A stretch of 46,186 nt of DNA, taken from Bacillota bacterium. GTDB lineage: Bacteria; Bacillota; Clostridia; Oscillospirales; Ruminococcaceae. Below the pieces are notes generated by a model. It saw nothing but the letters and a program-made list of their open reading frames with translations. It made no database searches and was not told where the DNA came from. The stretch covers positions 1 through 46,186 of the forward strand of contig JAEWWT010000017.1 in the NCBI GenBank assembly GCA_023396225.1, given 5' to 3'. The translations under genes and the position numbers were made by a program. Shown piece after piece: positions 1-7,371 of this stretch (positions are counted from its first letter, which is position 1; each line of letters opens with the position of its first letter).

Positions 1-260
1 AGCCTTTCTGAAACCGTCTTGCGGTAGGAGGTGAAACCAATCCACAGTATCCATTACAGTATAGCAAATTTTTAAAGTTCTTGGAGAGGAACTCTAAAAA
101 CTACTACTTTAATATAATACGAGGAGGTAAGATTGAAAGATTAATCTTTCAATCTATGAGTTTTGTGCTTTTCGAACTGCCGTTCGAAATTTTGCTTTGC
201 AAAATCACGCAAAACATCAAAGAGAGGAGGCATGCTTCCTACGGAAGCATGGTTATAAAA
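1..260 (+). promoter_or_regulatory. Hairpin-rich leader of the first AraC-type gene
   Basis: No gene is supported here; the first 80 bases may hold the end of a gene outside the window. A TATAAT lies at 113-118 without a clear -35. Four inverted repeats follow: a perfect 26-bp palindrome at 130-155, TTTCGAAC/GTTCGAAA at 170-189 with loop tgcc, ATTTTGC/GCAAAAT at 189-205, and a perfect 9-bp stem at 231-251 with loop TAC. The Shine-Dalgarno GAGAGGAGG (222-230) sits directly before the last hairpin and the ATG at 261 is 9 nt after it. The open frame extends back to 81, but that part reads through the palindromes and looks non-coding. Confidence 0.6.
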
Positions 261-989
261 ATGAATACTGATAGGGAATTAAGCTACAGAGAATATATCA
301 TGCGTGAAAGCAATGAATTTCACGCACCTTACAATCCTGAATTTGAGTTTTACATTGCTGTAAAAAATGGTGATACCGCAAAAGTATCAGAGTTTTGTAA
401 AAATGAATTTACCAAAAAAAATGGCTTTGGCAAGCTGTCCGAAAATCCGCTTCAAAGTATAAAGTATCACTTTGTTGTTACTGCTGCATTAATTGCACGA
501 TACTGCATAGAGGGTGGAATGGAGCATGAAACGGCTTACAGCCTGAGCGACTTATATATACAGAAAGCTGATAAATCAACATGCTTTTCTCAGATTTCAA
601 AGCTTCATCAGGAAATGGCCGCAGACTATACAAAGAGAATGAGAAATCTAAGAAAGAAACATATCTATTCAAAACCCATTGTAAAGTGTGTAGAATACAT
701 TTACAATAATCTGCATAAAAGAATTCTTATTTCTGAGCTTGCAGAATATGCAGGCATAAACGCCAGTTATCTTTCACGTCTGTTCAAAAAAGAAACTGGC
801 ACTACGGTTACAGAATATATTCAGGAAAAGAAGATAGAAACAGCTAAGAATATGCTTAAATATTCTGACTATCTACCCTCACAGATAGCTAATATTCTTG
901 CTTTTCCGAACCAAAGCTATTTTATTGAGATTTTCAAAAAGAAAGTTGGTATAACGCCAAAAAAGTATAAGGATATCTGCTTTCAGTAA
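261..989 (+). CDS. AraC-family transcriptional regulator
   Basis: This is a 242-residue transcription factor. The C-terminal third is a typical AraC double helix-turn-helix: the first helix pair is around ISELAEYAGINASYLSRLF, and the second ends in QSYFIEIFKKKVGITPKKYK, the conserved end of the family. The N-terminal part of about 145 residues matches no sensor domain I recognise. I chose ATG 261 (MNTDREL) over the longer frame from 81, because the extra 60 codons cover palindromic leader sequence. The strong Shine-Dalgarno is 30 nt upstream but separated from the start by a hairpin (see findings). The next genes have their own promoter, so this is probably monocistronic. The effector and target are unknown. 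Confidence 0.85.
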   Translation: MNTDRELSYREYIMRESNEFHAPYNPEFEFYIAVKNGDTAKVSEFCKNEFTKKNGFGKLSENPLQSIKYHFVVTAALIARYCIEGGMEHETAYSLSDLYIQKADKSTCFSQISKLHQEMAADYTKRMRNLRKKHIYSKPIVKCVEYIYNNLHKRILISELAEYAGINASYLSRLFKKETGTTVTEYIQEKKIETAKNMLKYSDYLPSQIANILAFPNQSYFIEIFKKKVGITPKKYKDICFQ

Positions 990-1039
990 ATAATAATTGA
1001 ATCTGATAATGAGAATACGTAAAATATTTTTCTGTCCTC

Positions 1040-1088
1040 TTGACATGCTAACAGTTGTTAGTTATAATAACACTAACAACTGTTAGCA
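1040..1088 (+). promoter_or_regulatory. Consensus promoter with double TetR-type operator
   Basis: TTGACA (1040-1045), a 17-bp spacer and TATAAT (1063-1068) form a full consensus sigma-A promoter. The spacer contains CTAACAGTTGTTAG (1048-1061), and CTAACAACTGTTAG (1073-1086) follows the -10. Each is a near-perfect palindrome and together they make one large inverted repeat (1046-1088). The third gene of the operon encodes a TetR repressor, so autorepression through these sites is the simple reading. Confidence 0.85.
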
Positions 1089-1116
1089 TTATTTTTAAAA
1101 AGGAATAGATATTATT

Positions 1117-1527
1117 ATGGACATTTATTTTGGAAACTTTATAACAATCGTATCAACAATTATGTTTTGTACCGCCATTGCTTTTGTAATCTATACGGCA
1201 AAAAAACAAAAACAAATCCAATTCTGGGGAAGAAGAATTGCAGCGCTTGCATTGTTTGGACTTGTACTTTGCTGTTTTGTGGCAGCAAGAGATAACTATC
1301 ACTTATCTGTCCAGGCATCTTTTGACACTTCTGTTTCCGCTGGACTTTTTACAATTGACAGCATTCAATCCACTCTATGTTGTGTCGGAGGAGCAATAAT
1401 AGTATTTTCCTCACTTTCAAGTATCTTTGTCAGAAATCAGAAGTACAGAAAAATCATGTTTTTTGTAATTGGAACAACTTTAATCTTAAAAACATTTATA
1501 ATTGAAGTTTCAAGGTGGATGATGTGA
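1117..1527 (+). CDS. Small integral membrane protein, unknown function
   Basis: This 136-residue protein shows four hydrophobic segments (about residues 5-25, 40-58, 83-103 and 112-131) separated by short basic loops such as TAKKQKQ and VRNQKYRK. I do not recognise the family. It is the first gene of the promoter/operator-controlled trio with the flavoprotein and the TetR regulator. AAAAGGAATAG lies about 8 nt before the ATG. Its stop overlaps the start region of the next gene, so the two are probably translationally coupled. The context suggests a membrane partner of the flavoprotein in a stress or detoxification response, which is inference only. Confidence 0.75.
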   Translation: MDIYFGNFITIVSTIMFCTAIAFVIYTAKKQKQIQFWGRRIAALALFGLVLCCFVAARDNYHLSVQASFDTSVSAGLFTIDSIQSTLCCVGGAIIVFSSLSSIFVRNQKYRKIMFFVIGTTLILKTFIIEVSRWMM

Positions 1528-1529
1528 AA

Positions 1530-2249
1530 ATGAAAATAGTAGTTATAAACGGTCAGAATCACAAAGGAAGTACATACAATATCAGCAAAATACTTACTGA
1601 CAATATTTTATGTGAAAAGGAGGTAAGCGAGTTTTTTCTGCCAAAGGATCTGAATCATTTCTGCTTAGGGTGTTACACTTGCATTGAAGATGAAACCAAA
1701 TGCCCTTATTACAATGAAAAGTGTGCTATAATGCAAGAGGTTGAGAAAGCTGATCTTCTTATTTTCACAACACCAAATTACTGTATGGCTCCGTCAGCAC
1801 CGCTGAAAGCCTTTATAGATTTAACATTTACATACTGGATGTCACATAAGCCGAGAGCATGTATGTATAGCAAAAAGGCCGTTGTTATATCGACAACAGC
1901 CGGTGCTGGAGCTATGCAAGCAATAAAACCTGTTGCAAAAGCTCTTTTTTACTGGGGTGTTCCATTAATAAAAAAATATGGCATAAGTGTTCAGGCAATG
2001 AACTGGGACGGAGTTTCAGAGAAGAAAAAAGCAAAAATACAAAAGGATATTAAAAAGCTTGCAGGAGTCCTTTCAAAAAATAAAAAGCCTGCAGTACATT
2101 TCAAAACTAAATTCATGTTTAATATAATGGCAAAAATCCAGAAAGCTGATTTTGGTAGTAGTCAAACTGAAAAAAAATACTGGGAAGATCATGGCTGGCT
2201 TGGAAAGGAGCGACCATGGAAAAAGCAATGTCCACTAAGGACAAAATAA
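1530..2249 (+). CDS. Flavodoxin-fold NAD(P)H-dependent oxidoreductase
   Basis: The N-terminus (KIVVINGQNHKGSTYNISK) is the phosphate-binding start of NADPH-dependent FMN reductase/flavodoxin-fold proteins. A cysteine cluster CLGCYTCIEDETKCPYYNEKC follows around residues 46-66. TTPNYCMAPSAPLKAFIDL and STTAGAGAMQ are the further FMN-site segments of the family. The cysteine pattern resembles iron-sulfur flavoproteins, but whether a cluster is bound cannot be told. ATG 1530 is preferred over the upstream GTG at 1515, which overlaps the AAGGTGG ribosome-binding site. The 3' end overlaps the TetR gene by 34 bp. Expected role: FMN-dependent reduction of a quinone, nitro compound or similar small molecule. 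Confidence 0.85.
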   Translation: MKIVVINGQNHKGSTYNISKILTDNILCEKEVSEFFLPKDLNHFCLGCYTCIEDETKCPYYNEKCAIMQEVEKADLLIFTTPNYCMAPSAPLKAFIDLTFTYWMSHKPRACMYSKKAVVISTTAGAGAMQAIKPVAKALFYWGVPLIKKYGISVQAMNWDGVSEKKKAKIQKDIKKLAGVLSKNKKPAVHFKTKFMFNIMAKIQKADFGSSQTEKKYWEDHGWLGKERPWKKQCPLRTK

Positions 2250-2839
2250 TTTTTGAATCTCTCAAGCTGTTTTCAAGCAAGGGTTATGACGGAGTATCAA
2301 TGCGCGAAATTGCAGCGGCTGTTGGTATAAAGGGTGCATCACTGTATAACCATTTCAAGGGTAAAGAAGATATATTTCAGGCTATTTTTGATGAAATGAT
2401 AAAGCAATATGACAATGCTGCTGCATTGATAAATGTTCCGATGGACAAGAGTGAGCATACGACTTCTGTTTACCATAACGCTGACGAAAAACTGCTTTTA
2501 CAGATGGCAGAAGGATTGTTTTCATTTTTCACAAAGAATGAGTTTGTATCTATGTTCAGAAGAATGCTTGTTACTGAACAGCACAAGTCTTCCATTGCGG
2601 CGAAATTTTACAGTGATTACTATCTTGATGCTCCTATACAATTTCAGAGCCAACTTTTTGAAGCGATGCAAATAAGTGGCGACTTCACAAGATATGATGC
2701 AAAAATAATGGCTTTGCATTTTTACAGCCCTGTATACTATGTTTTAAGCAAATTTGATCTGGGATATCCATACGAGGAATGCCTTGAGCTTGTAAAGAAA
2801 CATGTCCATAATTTCTGCCTTATTTATAAAAAAGCATAA
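2216..2839 (+). CDS. TetR/AcrR-family transcriptional repressor
   Basis: This 207-residue protein has the canonical TetR N-terminal helix-turn-helix: KDKIIFESLKLFSSKGYDGVSMREIAAAVGIKGASLYNHFKGKEDIF, ending in the family signature LYNHFKGKE. The C-terminal helical ligand-binding domain is divergent, as usual. It is the last gene of the operon at 1117-2839 and overlaps the flavoprotein gene. The ribosome-binding site AAAGGAGCG lies within that gene. The paired palindromes around the operon promoter at 1040-1088 are its likely operators. The inducer is unknown. Confidence 0.92.
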   Translation: MEKAMSTKDKIIFESLKLFSSKGYDGVSMREIAAAVGIKGASLYNHFKGKEDIFQAIFDEMIKQYDNAAALINVPMDKSEHTTSVYHNADEKLLLQMAEGLFSFFTKNEFVSMFRRMLVTEQHKSSIAAKFYSDYYLDAPIQFQSQLFEAMQISGDFTRYDAKIMALHFYSPVYYVLSKFDLGYPYEECLELVKKHVHNFCLIYKKA

Positions 2840-2857
2840 TAGATTCATATAAAAAAA

Positions 2858-2893
2858 GAAAACACTGACGACATAATTGTCATCAGTGTTTTC
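2858..2893. terminator. Bidirectional terminator
   Basis: A 16-bp stem (GAAAACACTGA... with its complement) with loop TAAT lies between the convergent TetR and BNR-lipoprotein genes. A-tracts and T-tracts on both sides let it serve both strands. Confidence 0.85.
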
Positions 2894-2912
2894 ATCTATA
2901 GAAGTATTATCA

Positions 2913-3845
2913 TTATGATTGTTTCTCAAAGGCTATTGCCTTTTTATTAATAACACTTGTGTATGTAAGCATTGCACCATCATGATTTAAGTAAAGAACC
3001 GCATTAGATGCCTTAAATTCAGGAACAGTATTTTCAATGCAGGTTGCCCAACCATCTGAAGTTGAATAACTCTTTAACAATTTTGTTTCTTTTTCAACAC
3101 AGAACACTGTATATGTATTTTCGCCATCTACACTAAATGCCAAGTTCTGAATTTCAGTTAAATATTCTTTACCTAAAGGAAGATTTAGCGGAGTAGTTTC
3201 CCATGTAGCACCACCATCTGTTGTCTTATAGAAATTAAGATCTTCTCCGATAAAATAGAATTTATCTGCAGTTTCCATTCTGAGTGCAGATATTTTTTCA
3301 GGAGCAGTAGTGATTTCTGTCCATGTTTCAGCTCCGTCTTTAGTTATTGCAAGACGCTTCGATGAAGCAATAACTCCGGTATTTTCATCTATAAAGCTAA
3401 GAAGCTTACACTGATTAGGTTCCATACTACCAAAGTTTGTTTTTTTCACGAAGGTCTTTCCTCCGTCGGTACTCTTTGTTACATCTCCAGCGTTACCGCA
3501 GGTATAACATACAGTGCCTTCTGTTCCTTCAACCATATCAAGACCAAAACGGCACATTGATTGATTAGTAGCCTGAGGCCAATCCTGTGATTCTGAATTC
3601 ATATAATAAATTTGTCCACCGTAACCTACACTCAAAGCATTATCCTTATTATAATAACCTATAATATAGGATGGAAAATCGAATTCTTTTTCAGCAGCAA
3701 CGCTCCATGAACTAGCTTCAATTTTTTTCATTTCGTTAGTACCTCCATTTCCTGATCCGCTTGTTGCGGCACATCCAGAAATTCCTAATGTCAAACCTAG
3801 GCAAATCAATGATTTTAATAATTTTCTTTTCAATTTTATGGTCAT
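2913..3845 (-). CDS. BNR/sialidase-type repeat lipoprotein
   Basis: The signal peptide starts at ATG 3845 (MTIKLKRKLLKS), has a hydrophobic core and a lipobox LGISGC. The protein is therefore probably a lipoprotein on the outer face of the membrane. The body shows repeated Asp-box-like motifs: STDGGKTF, TKDGAETWTEI and TTDGGATWETT. These mark BNR/YCF48-type beta-propeller blades. The length of about 310 residues fits one small propeller. No catalytic sialidase residues can be assigned, so the function stays open (binding or scaffolding). The start is preferred over the 14-codon longer frame because AGAAAGG lies directly upstream and the signal peptide begins there. It is convergent with the TetR gene. 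Confidence 0.75.
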   Translation of the reverse strand: MTIKLKRKLLKSLICLGLTLGISGCAATSGSGNGGTNEMKKIEASSWSVAAEKEFDFPSYIIGYYNKDNALSVGYGGQIYYMNSESQDWPQATNQSMCRFGLDMVEGTEGTVCYTCGNAGDVTKSTDGGKTFVKKTNFGSMEPNQCKLLSFIDENTGVIASSKRLAITKDGAETWTEITTAPEKISALRMETADKFYFIGEDLNFYKTTDGGATWETTPLNLPLGKEYLTEIQNLAFSVDGENTYTVFCVEKETKLLKSYSTSDGWATCIENTVPEFKASNAVLYLNHDGAMLTYTSVINKKAIAFEKQS

Positions 3846-3919
3846 ACCTTTCTGATTTTTGTGTGTTTGCAAATTGAATAAATTCAATTATGCAAATCTA
3901 GGCAACAGCATTACCGTGG

Positions 3920-4000
3920 CATAAGAAAGAAAACTCGCAGATTGAAAGATTTACTTTCAATCTACTCTGCCTTTTATACATAAAAAGAAGTTTTCTTATG
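3920..4000. repeat. Nested palindromic element
   Basis: The outer arms CATAAGAAAGAAAACT and AGTTTTCTTATG enclose an inner inverted repeat AGATTGAAAG/CTTTCAATCT at 3939-3963. The inner core nearly matches the perfect palindrome at 130-155. The spacer 3846-4155 holds this element and copy A of the two-hairpin element; nothing else is seen there. Confidence 0.65.
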
Positions 4001-4092
4001 ACATCTAAATAATATATCATTCGAGCATTTTTTAAAATTGTTATTTATATTTTTCTATATGTCAATTGTACAGAAATATCACTTTAGTAAGA

Positions 4093-4156
4093 ATTCCTTC
4101 CTGCTATTGTATTTGCAGAAAGGAATAAATAGCTGCGTGAAAAGTATTTTTTACGC
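4093..4156 (+). repeat. Two-hairpin MITE-like element, copy A
   Basis: ATTCCTTCCTGC and GCAGAAAGGAAT (4115-4126) pair as hairpin 1. After AAATAGCT, a second hairpin GCGTGAAAAGTATTTTTTACGC (4135-4156) follows. Copies B and C share both hairpins and their order. The element ends exactly at the stop codon of the AraC gene at 4156-5061. Confidence 0.75.
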
Positions 4157-5061
4157 TACATCCATCCGAATTTTTCTCTGTAATCCGACGGCGTATATCC
4201 TGTATATCTTTTAAAAGTTCGGAAAAAGTGTACAGTATCATGAAATCCTACTTTACTCATAATTTCATTAATCGGAAGCAGCGTATCACGGAGGATTGTT
4301 GATGCAATTGATATCCTGAGCTTATTAATATATGTCATAAGGGTTTCGCCAAGGCAATCCTGAAACAGCTTTGAAAGGGCTGTTTTGCTTATGTAAAATC
4401 TTGTTGTGATATCGGATACTGTAATTTTGTTTTCATAGTTATTATAAATATAAAGCAGGATAGGATGTAATTGTTGTTTTACTGTTTCAAGTATTTCCTC
4501 GCTTGAAAAATTCCCGTCAGAGTACAGATTTTCCAGTAGAAACATAATCAGCATTATAAATGACCTGCTGCGGCATGGCCAGTTTTCTTTATTTTGTTCA
4601 CTAATCTGCTCGTGAAAATCACTATATATCGATGATATTTTTTTTGAAGACAAAGGGCCCAGATTAAATTTGCCAAAAAATTTATTATGACGGGATATAA
4701 ATAATAACTCCAGCATAATCCTGTCCTGCTTTACGGTTAAAGGGATATCATCAGAAGGGATTCTGACCGTTTCAAAATCAAGTGAGCTATTCATTATACT
4801 TGGATGAAAAAAAATTGCCTTGATGTTATTACCGTCAGACTCGGGAATAACAATATGTTCTTTTTCATTGATGCATAAAACACAAGGAGCAATATACGGA
4901 ACAAAATTACCATCAAGTTCAGCTATTCCCGTTCCGTTTTCTATCAGTAACAAAGTATACCTTAAATTTATCGCATCCTTGTTGTCAAATGATTTCCCGC
5001 AATAATCACTCAAACAAAGAGAAAAGTTATTATGCTTTTCTGTTGTAATTAACAGCTCCAT
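4156..5061 (-). CDS. AraC-family transcriptional regulator
   Basis: This 301-residue regulator has an N-terminal cupin-like sensing half and a C-terminal AraC double helix-turn-helix. The DNA-binding part runs from about residue 210 (ITVSDITTRFYISKTALSKLFQDCLG) to the family signature VGFHDTVHFFRTFKRYTGYTPSDYREKFG near the end. GTGAGG precedes the ATG by about 8 nt. It reads in the same direction as, and lies downstream of, the radical SAM/lipoprotein pair, but a terminator at 5249-5278 separates them. The stop codon abuts a repeat element. The inducer is unknown. Confidence 0.9.
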   Translation of the reverse strand: MELLITTEKHNNFSLCLSDYCGKSFDNKDAINLRYTLLLIENGTGIAELDGNFVPYIAPCVLCINEKEHIVIPESDGNNIKAIFFHPSIMNSSLDFETVRIPSDDIPLTVKQDRIMLELLFISRHNKFFGKFNLGPLSSKKISSIYSDFHEQISEQNKENWPCRSRSFIMLIMFLLENLYSDGNFSSEEILETVKQQLHPILLYIYNNYENKITVSDITTRFYISKTALSKLFQDCLGETLMTYINKLRISIASTILRDTLLPINEIMSKVGFHDTVHFFRTFKRYTGYTPSDYREKFGWM

Positions 5062-5248
5062 AAAAAATCCTCACTTTTTTGATAATATCTATCTAAATCT
5101 ACGTTTTTTCATATGCATTTCACAGTAATAATTAATTTAATATAATTATACTATATTCTCTTTTTCATTACAACTTAAATCAAATACAATAATAATGATT
5201 TGTCTGACAATACTATTTACAAACAAATACCTTATTCTAAGTAAAAGC

Positions 5249-5278
5249 AAAATCCAGTAAGCTTATTACTGGATTTTT
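5249..5278 (-). terminator. Terminator after radical SAM gene
   Basis: AAAATCCAGTAA pairs with TTACTGGATTTT around a 4-6 nt loop. On the minus strand it is followed by TTTTGCTTTT, 20 bp after the radical SAM stop codon. Confidence 0.85.
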
Positions 5279-5297
5279 CAATATTGACATATCATTT

Positions 5298-6371
5298 TCA
5301 ATCAAACAGTATTCCCTTAAAGCATAGTTCAGGCTTATTGTTCTCAAAATCCCATGTGTGGAATGAATCGCCATCACAATACTTTTCATGTTTGCAACCT
5401 TTGCATCTATGAGATCTGTTACGGAAAGGTCTGAATTTCTTTTCCCAAACAGTTTTGAAATCATCTGTCCTTATATTCCCCTGAATGAGTTCAGGGCGAC
5501 GTTCAATATCAAGACACGCACCAATATCGCCATTGAACATGACACTTGCCGTATATGTCCCTGCATTGCAAAGGAAATACCATGGGCGCACTTCACGTTC
5601 AAGCTCAATTCCAAGATAATGACTGCAGCCATACATTACTTCCATATTATTTGCATGACGGTATTTTTTTATAAAATCAAACATCTTGATATAGTCGTCT
5701 TTGTCAAGCAGAAGTTCAGGCTGTGTTTTTGCTCTGCCGATAGGCTCTATATTGATAACTCTCCATGAACGCAAGTTTTCTTTTGACAGAATTTTATAAA
5801 GCTCTGGAAGTTCGTCTATATTTTTCTTATGCACAACGGTTGTAACCTGAACATGAGAAAATGCGCCGTTGTTTACAAGTGCACGAACACCTCTCATTGC
5901 GTCATTATATCCATTCTCGGTACATCTGAACCAATCATTTGTTTCAGGAAGTCCGTCTATACTAATTGAGATTGTTCTCATTCCTGCAAGGCGGAGTTTT
6001 TCCGCAACATCGTCATCTATAAGTGTTCCATTGCTAGTCATTCCCCAACGGAACCCAAGTTCTGTTGCATAAGTCATTATTTCAAATAAGTCAGGGCGAA
6101 GTAACGGTTCTCCCCCTGTTATGCAGAGCATTGGCTTTTTAGGAAAGTTTTGATTTATGTAATCAATGAATGAACATATCTCATCCTTAGTAAGCATATC
6201 TTTTGGGACTATCTCTCCGCAATGACTTCCGCAATGACGGCAGCGTTCATTACACAAAACAGTCATTTCAATAAAAAGATTTCTCAGTTCGGGATGCTTA
6301 TAAAGGTACTTATGGTAATGGGCTAACTGTGTCAGATGCTTTTTCTTAGTTTTATTATCAAGACTGTTCAT
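5298..6371 (-). CDS. Radical SAM/SPASM peptide-modifying enzyme
   Basis: This 357-residue protein has the radical SAM motif CNERCRHC (Cys 40, 44, 47), which binds the SAM-cleaving [4Fe-4S] cluster, followed by ITGGEPLLRPDL (GGEP near residue 86). The C-terminal region has the seven-cysteine pattern of a SPASM domain: C249, C268, C286, then CKGCKHEKYC and a last Cys near 350. It would bind auxiliary clusters as in RiPP-maturing and anaerobic sulfatase-maturing enzymes. ATG 6371 (MNSLDN) is preferred over the GTG at 6386, which lies inside the GTGAGG ribosome-binding site. It lies 17 bp downstream of the VYGPP lipoprotein gene, making a two-gene operon. That small protein is the likely substrate, by analogy with rSAM/lipoprotein pairs named in TIGRFAM models; the substrate link is inference. 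Confidence 0.88.
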   Translation of the reverse strand: MNSLDNKTKKKHLTQLAHYHKYLYKHPELRNLFIEMTVLCNERCRHCGSHCGEIVPKDMLTKDEICSFIDYINQNFPKKPMLCITGGEPLLRPDLFEIMTYATELGFRWGMTSNGTLIDDDVAEKLRLAGMRTISISIDGLPETNDWFRCTENGYNDAMRGVRALVNNGAFSHVQVTTVVHKKNIDELPELYKILSKENLRSWRVINIEPIGRAKTQPELLLDKDDYIKMFDFIKKYRHANNMEVMYGCSHYLGIELEREVRPWYFLCNAGTYTASVMFNGDIGACLDIERRPELIQGNIRTDDFKTVWEKKFRPFRNRSHRCKGCKHEKYCDGDSFHTWDFENNKPELCFKGILFD

Positions 6372-6388
6372 AGAATAAAACCTCACAA

Positions 6389-6739
6389 TTATTCAGTCAT
6401 TGCAGGAGGCGGACCATAAACCGGAGCATTCTCATTTATCTGAGGCTCAAAATCCTTATCAGGCGCATTTTTATACTCATCAGTTTCTCCGTTTTCGGAG
6501 ATTGTACTGTTATCAGTTTCTTCAACAGTATTTGGCGGAGGACCATAAACTTCCTGTGCATTATTCTTTGAAGGGTCAAACTGTATTTCGCTCTCTGTCT
6601 GAGAATCGTAAACTGACTGCGTAGTTTCTTCAGCTGGAGGTCCATATACACATCCATTAAAATTAGTAAGTACCCAACCAGTTGCAGCGGTTAAGCCTAA
6701 AGCTTTTTTAAGGCGTGAAAAAAGAGTTTGCTTATTCAT
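6389..6739 (-). CDS. Small lipoprotein with three VYGPP motifs, probable radical SAM substrate
   Basis: This 116-residue protein has a basic N-terminus (KQTLFSRLKKALG), a short hydrophobic stretch and a possible lipobox FNGC with Cys 30. The mature part is acidic, rich in Glu, Asn and Pro and without predicted fold. It carries VYGPPAEE (31-38), VYGPPPNTVEE (64-74) and VYGPPPAMTE (107-116). One motif follows the lipobox Cys directly and one ends the protein. GAAAGGAGC is an excellent ribosome-binding site and a near-consensus promoter lies upstream. The regular motif spacing and the adjacent radical SAM/SPASM gene suggest a ribosomally made peptide precursor modified at the Tyr-Gly-Pro units. 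The lipobox is weak (Phe at -3), so surface anchoring is moderately certain. Confidence 0.8.
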   Translation of the reverse strand: MNKQTLFSRLKKALGLTAATGWVLTNFNGCVYGPPAEETTQSVYDSQTESEIQFDPSKNNAQEVYGPPPNTVEETDNSTISENGETDEYKNAPDKDFEPQINENAPVYGPPPAMTE

Positions 6740-6776
6740 GGCTTTGCTCCTTTCAAATACGAAAATCCTTTAACTT

Positions 6777-6805
6777 AGTATAACAGATAATTAAAGATAT
6801 TTCAA
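6777..6805 (-). promoter_or_regulatory. Promoter of the lipoprotein/radical SAM operon
   Basis: On the minus strand TTGAAA (6805-6800), a 17-bp spacer and TATACT (6782-6777) lie about 40 bp before the lipoprotein start. Confidence 0.75.
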
Positions 6806-6827
6806 GGAAAAAGATTACTACAATTAT

Positions 6828-6858
6828 AAAACCCCGTAAGTTATACCTACGGGGTTTT
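6828..6858 (-). terminator. Terminator of the sugar-transport operon
   Basis: AAACCCCGTA pairs with TACCTACGGGGTTTT to give a GC-rich stem with T-tracts on both sides. It lies 78 bp after the last gene of the minus-strand operon. Confidence 0.85.
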
Positions 6859-6935
6859 AGTGGTTAGATAAAACGTAATGTGATAGTCAAACTGAATGTT
6901 TATTCGGTACACGGAATTATATTTTTCTGCTCAAC

Positions 6936-7370
6936 TCATTCCAAAGTACTGCGCTTTTTCAGTACTTTCAGCATCTTATCCTGATTCGGCATACGCTCAT
7001 AATGCGGATATGTCTTATTGTACCACCGAAAGAGCTCTGCCGCCTGATTTCCAGAAATCAATGGAAAAAGACTTTCTGTCAGAGAATGAGCCGCCATCAT
7101 CATCCAGTAAACCGATGTGATATCCTTGTTTTTTAACGGCGCCTGAAAAATGAACATAATTACATCATAAATCTCTGCCTGTGATTCAGTATCATTTGTT
7201 ATTGCCAAAACTTCATCATTTACTTTCTGATAAAATTCATCATGACATGAATAACTGTCTTCCCGTTTACCAAAACCCATCAGACCATCTGAAAACTTTC
7301 GAGTAGATTTAATTGTTTCAACAGCAGAAATATATTCAGAATAGACTTTTTCAATAGAAGAGTATCCCAT
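6936..7370 (-). CDS. Unknown soluble protein at end of sugar-transport operon
   Basis: This 144-residue, mainly helical protein is not recognised. It has no signal peptide or membrane segment. Notable stretches are MGFGKREDSYSCHDEFYQKVNDEVLAI and YWMMMAAHSLTESLFPLISGNQAAELFRWYNKTYP. ATG 7370 (MGYSSIEKV) is chosen because GAGGAACAGTAGT precedes it and the start lies just past the stop of the upstream gene. It is the last gene before a strong terminator, co-oriented with chvE-mmsA-mmsB and the small membrane protein. A role linked to the transporter is possible but unsupported by motifs. Confidence 0.65.
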   Translation of the reverse strand: MGYSSIEKVYSEYISAVETIKSTRKFSDGLMGFGKREDSYSCHDEFYQKVNDEVLAITNDTESQAEIYDVIMFIFQAPLKNKDITSVYWMMMAAHSLTESLFPLISGNQAAELFRWYNKTYPHYERMPNQDKMLKVLKKRSTLE

Positions 7371-7371
7371 A

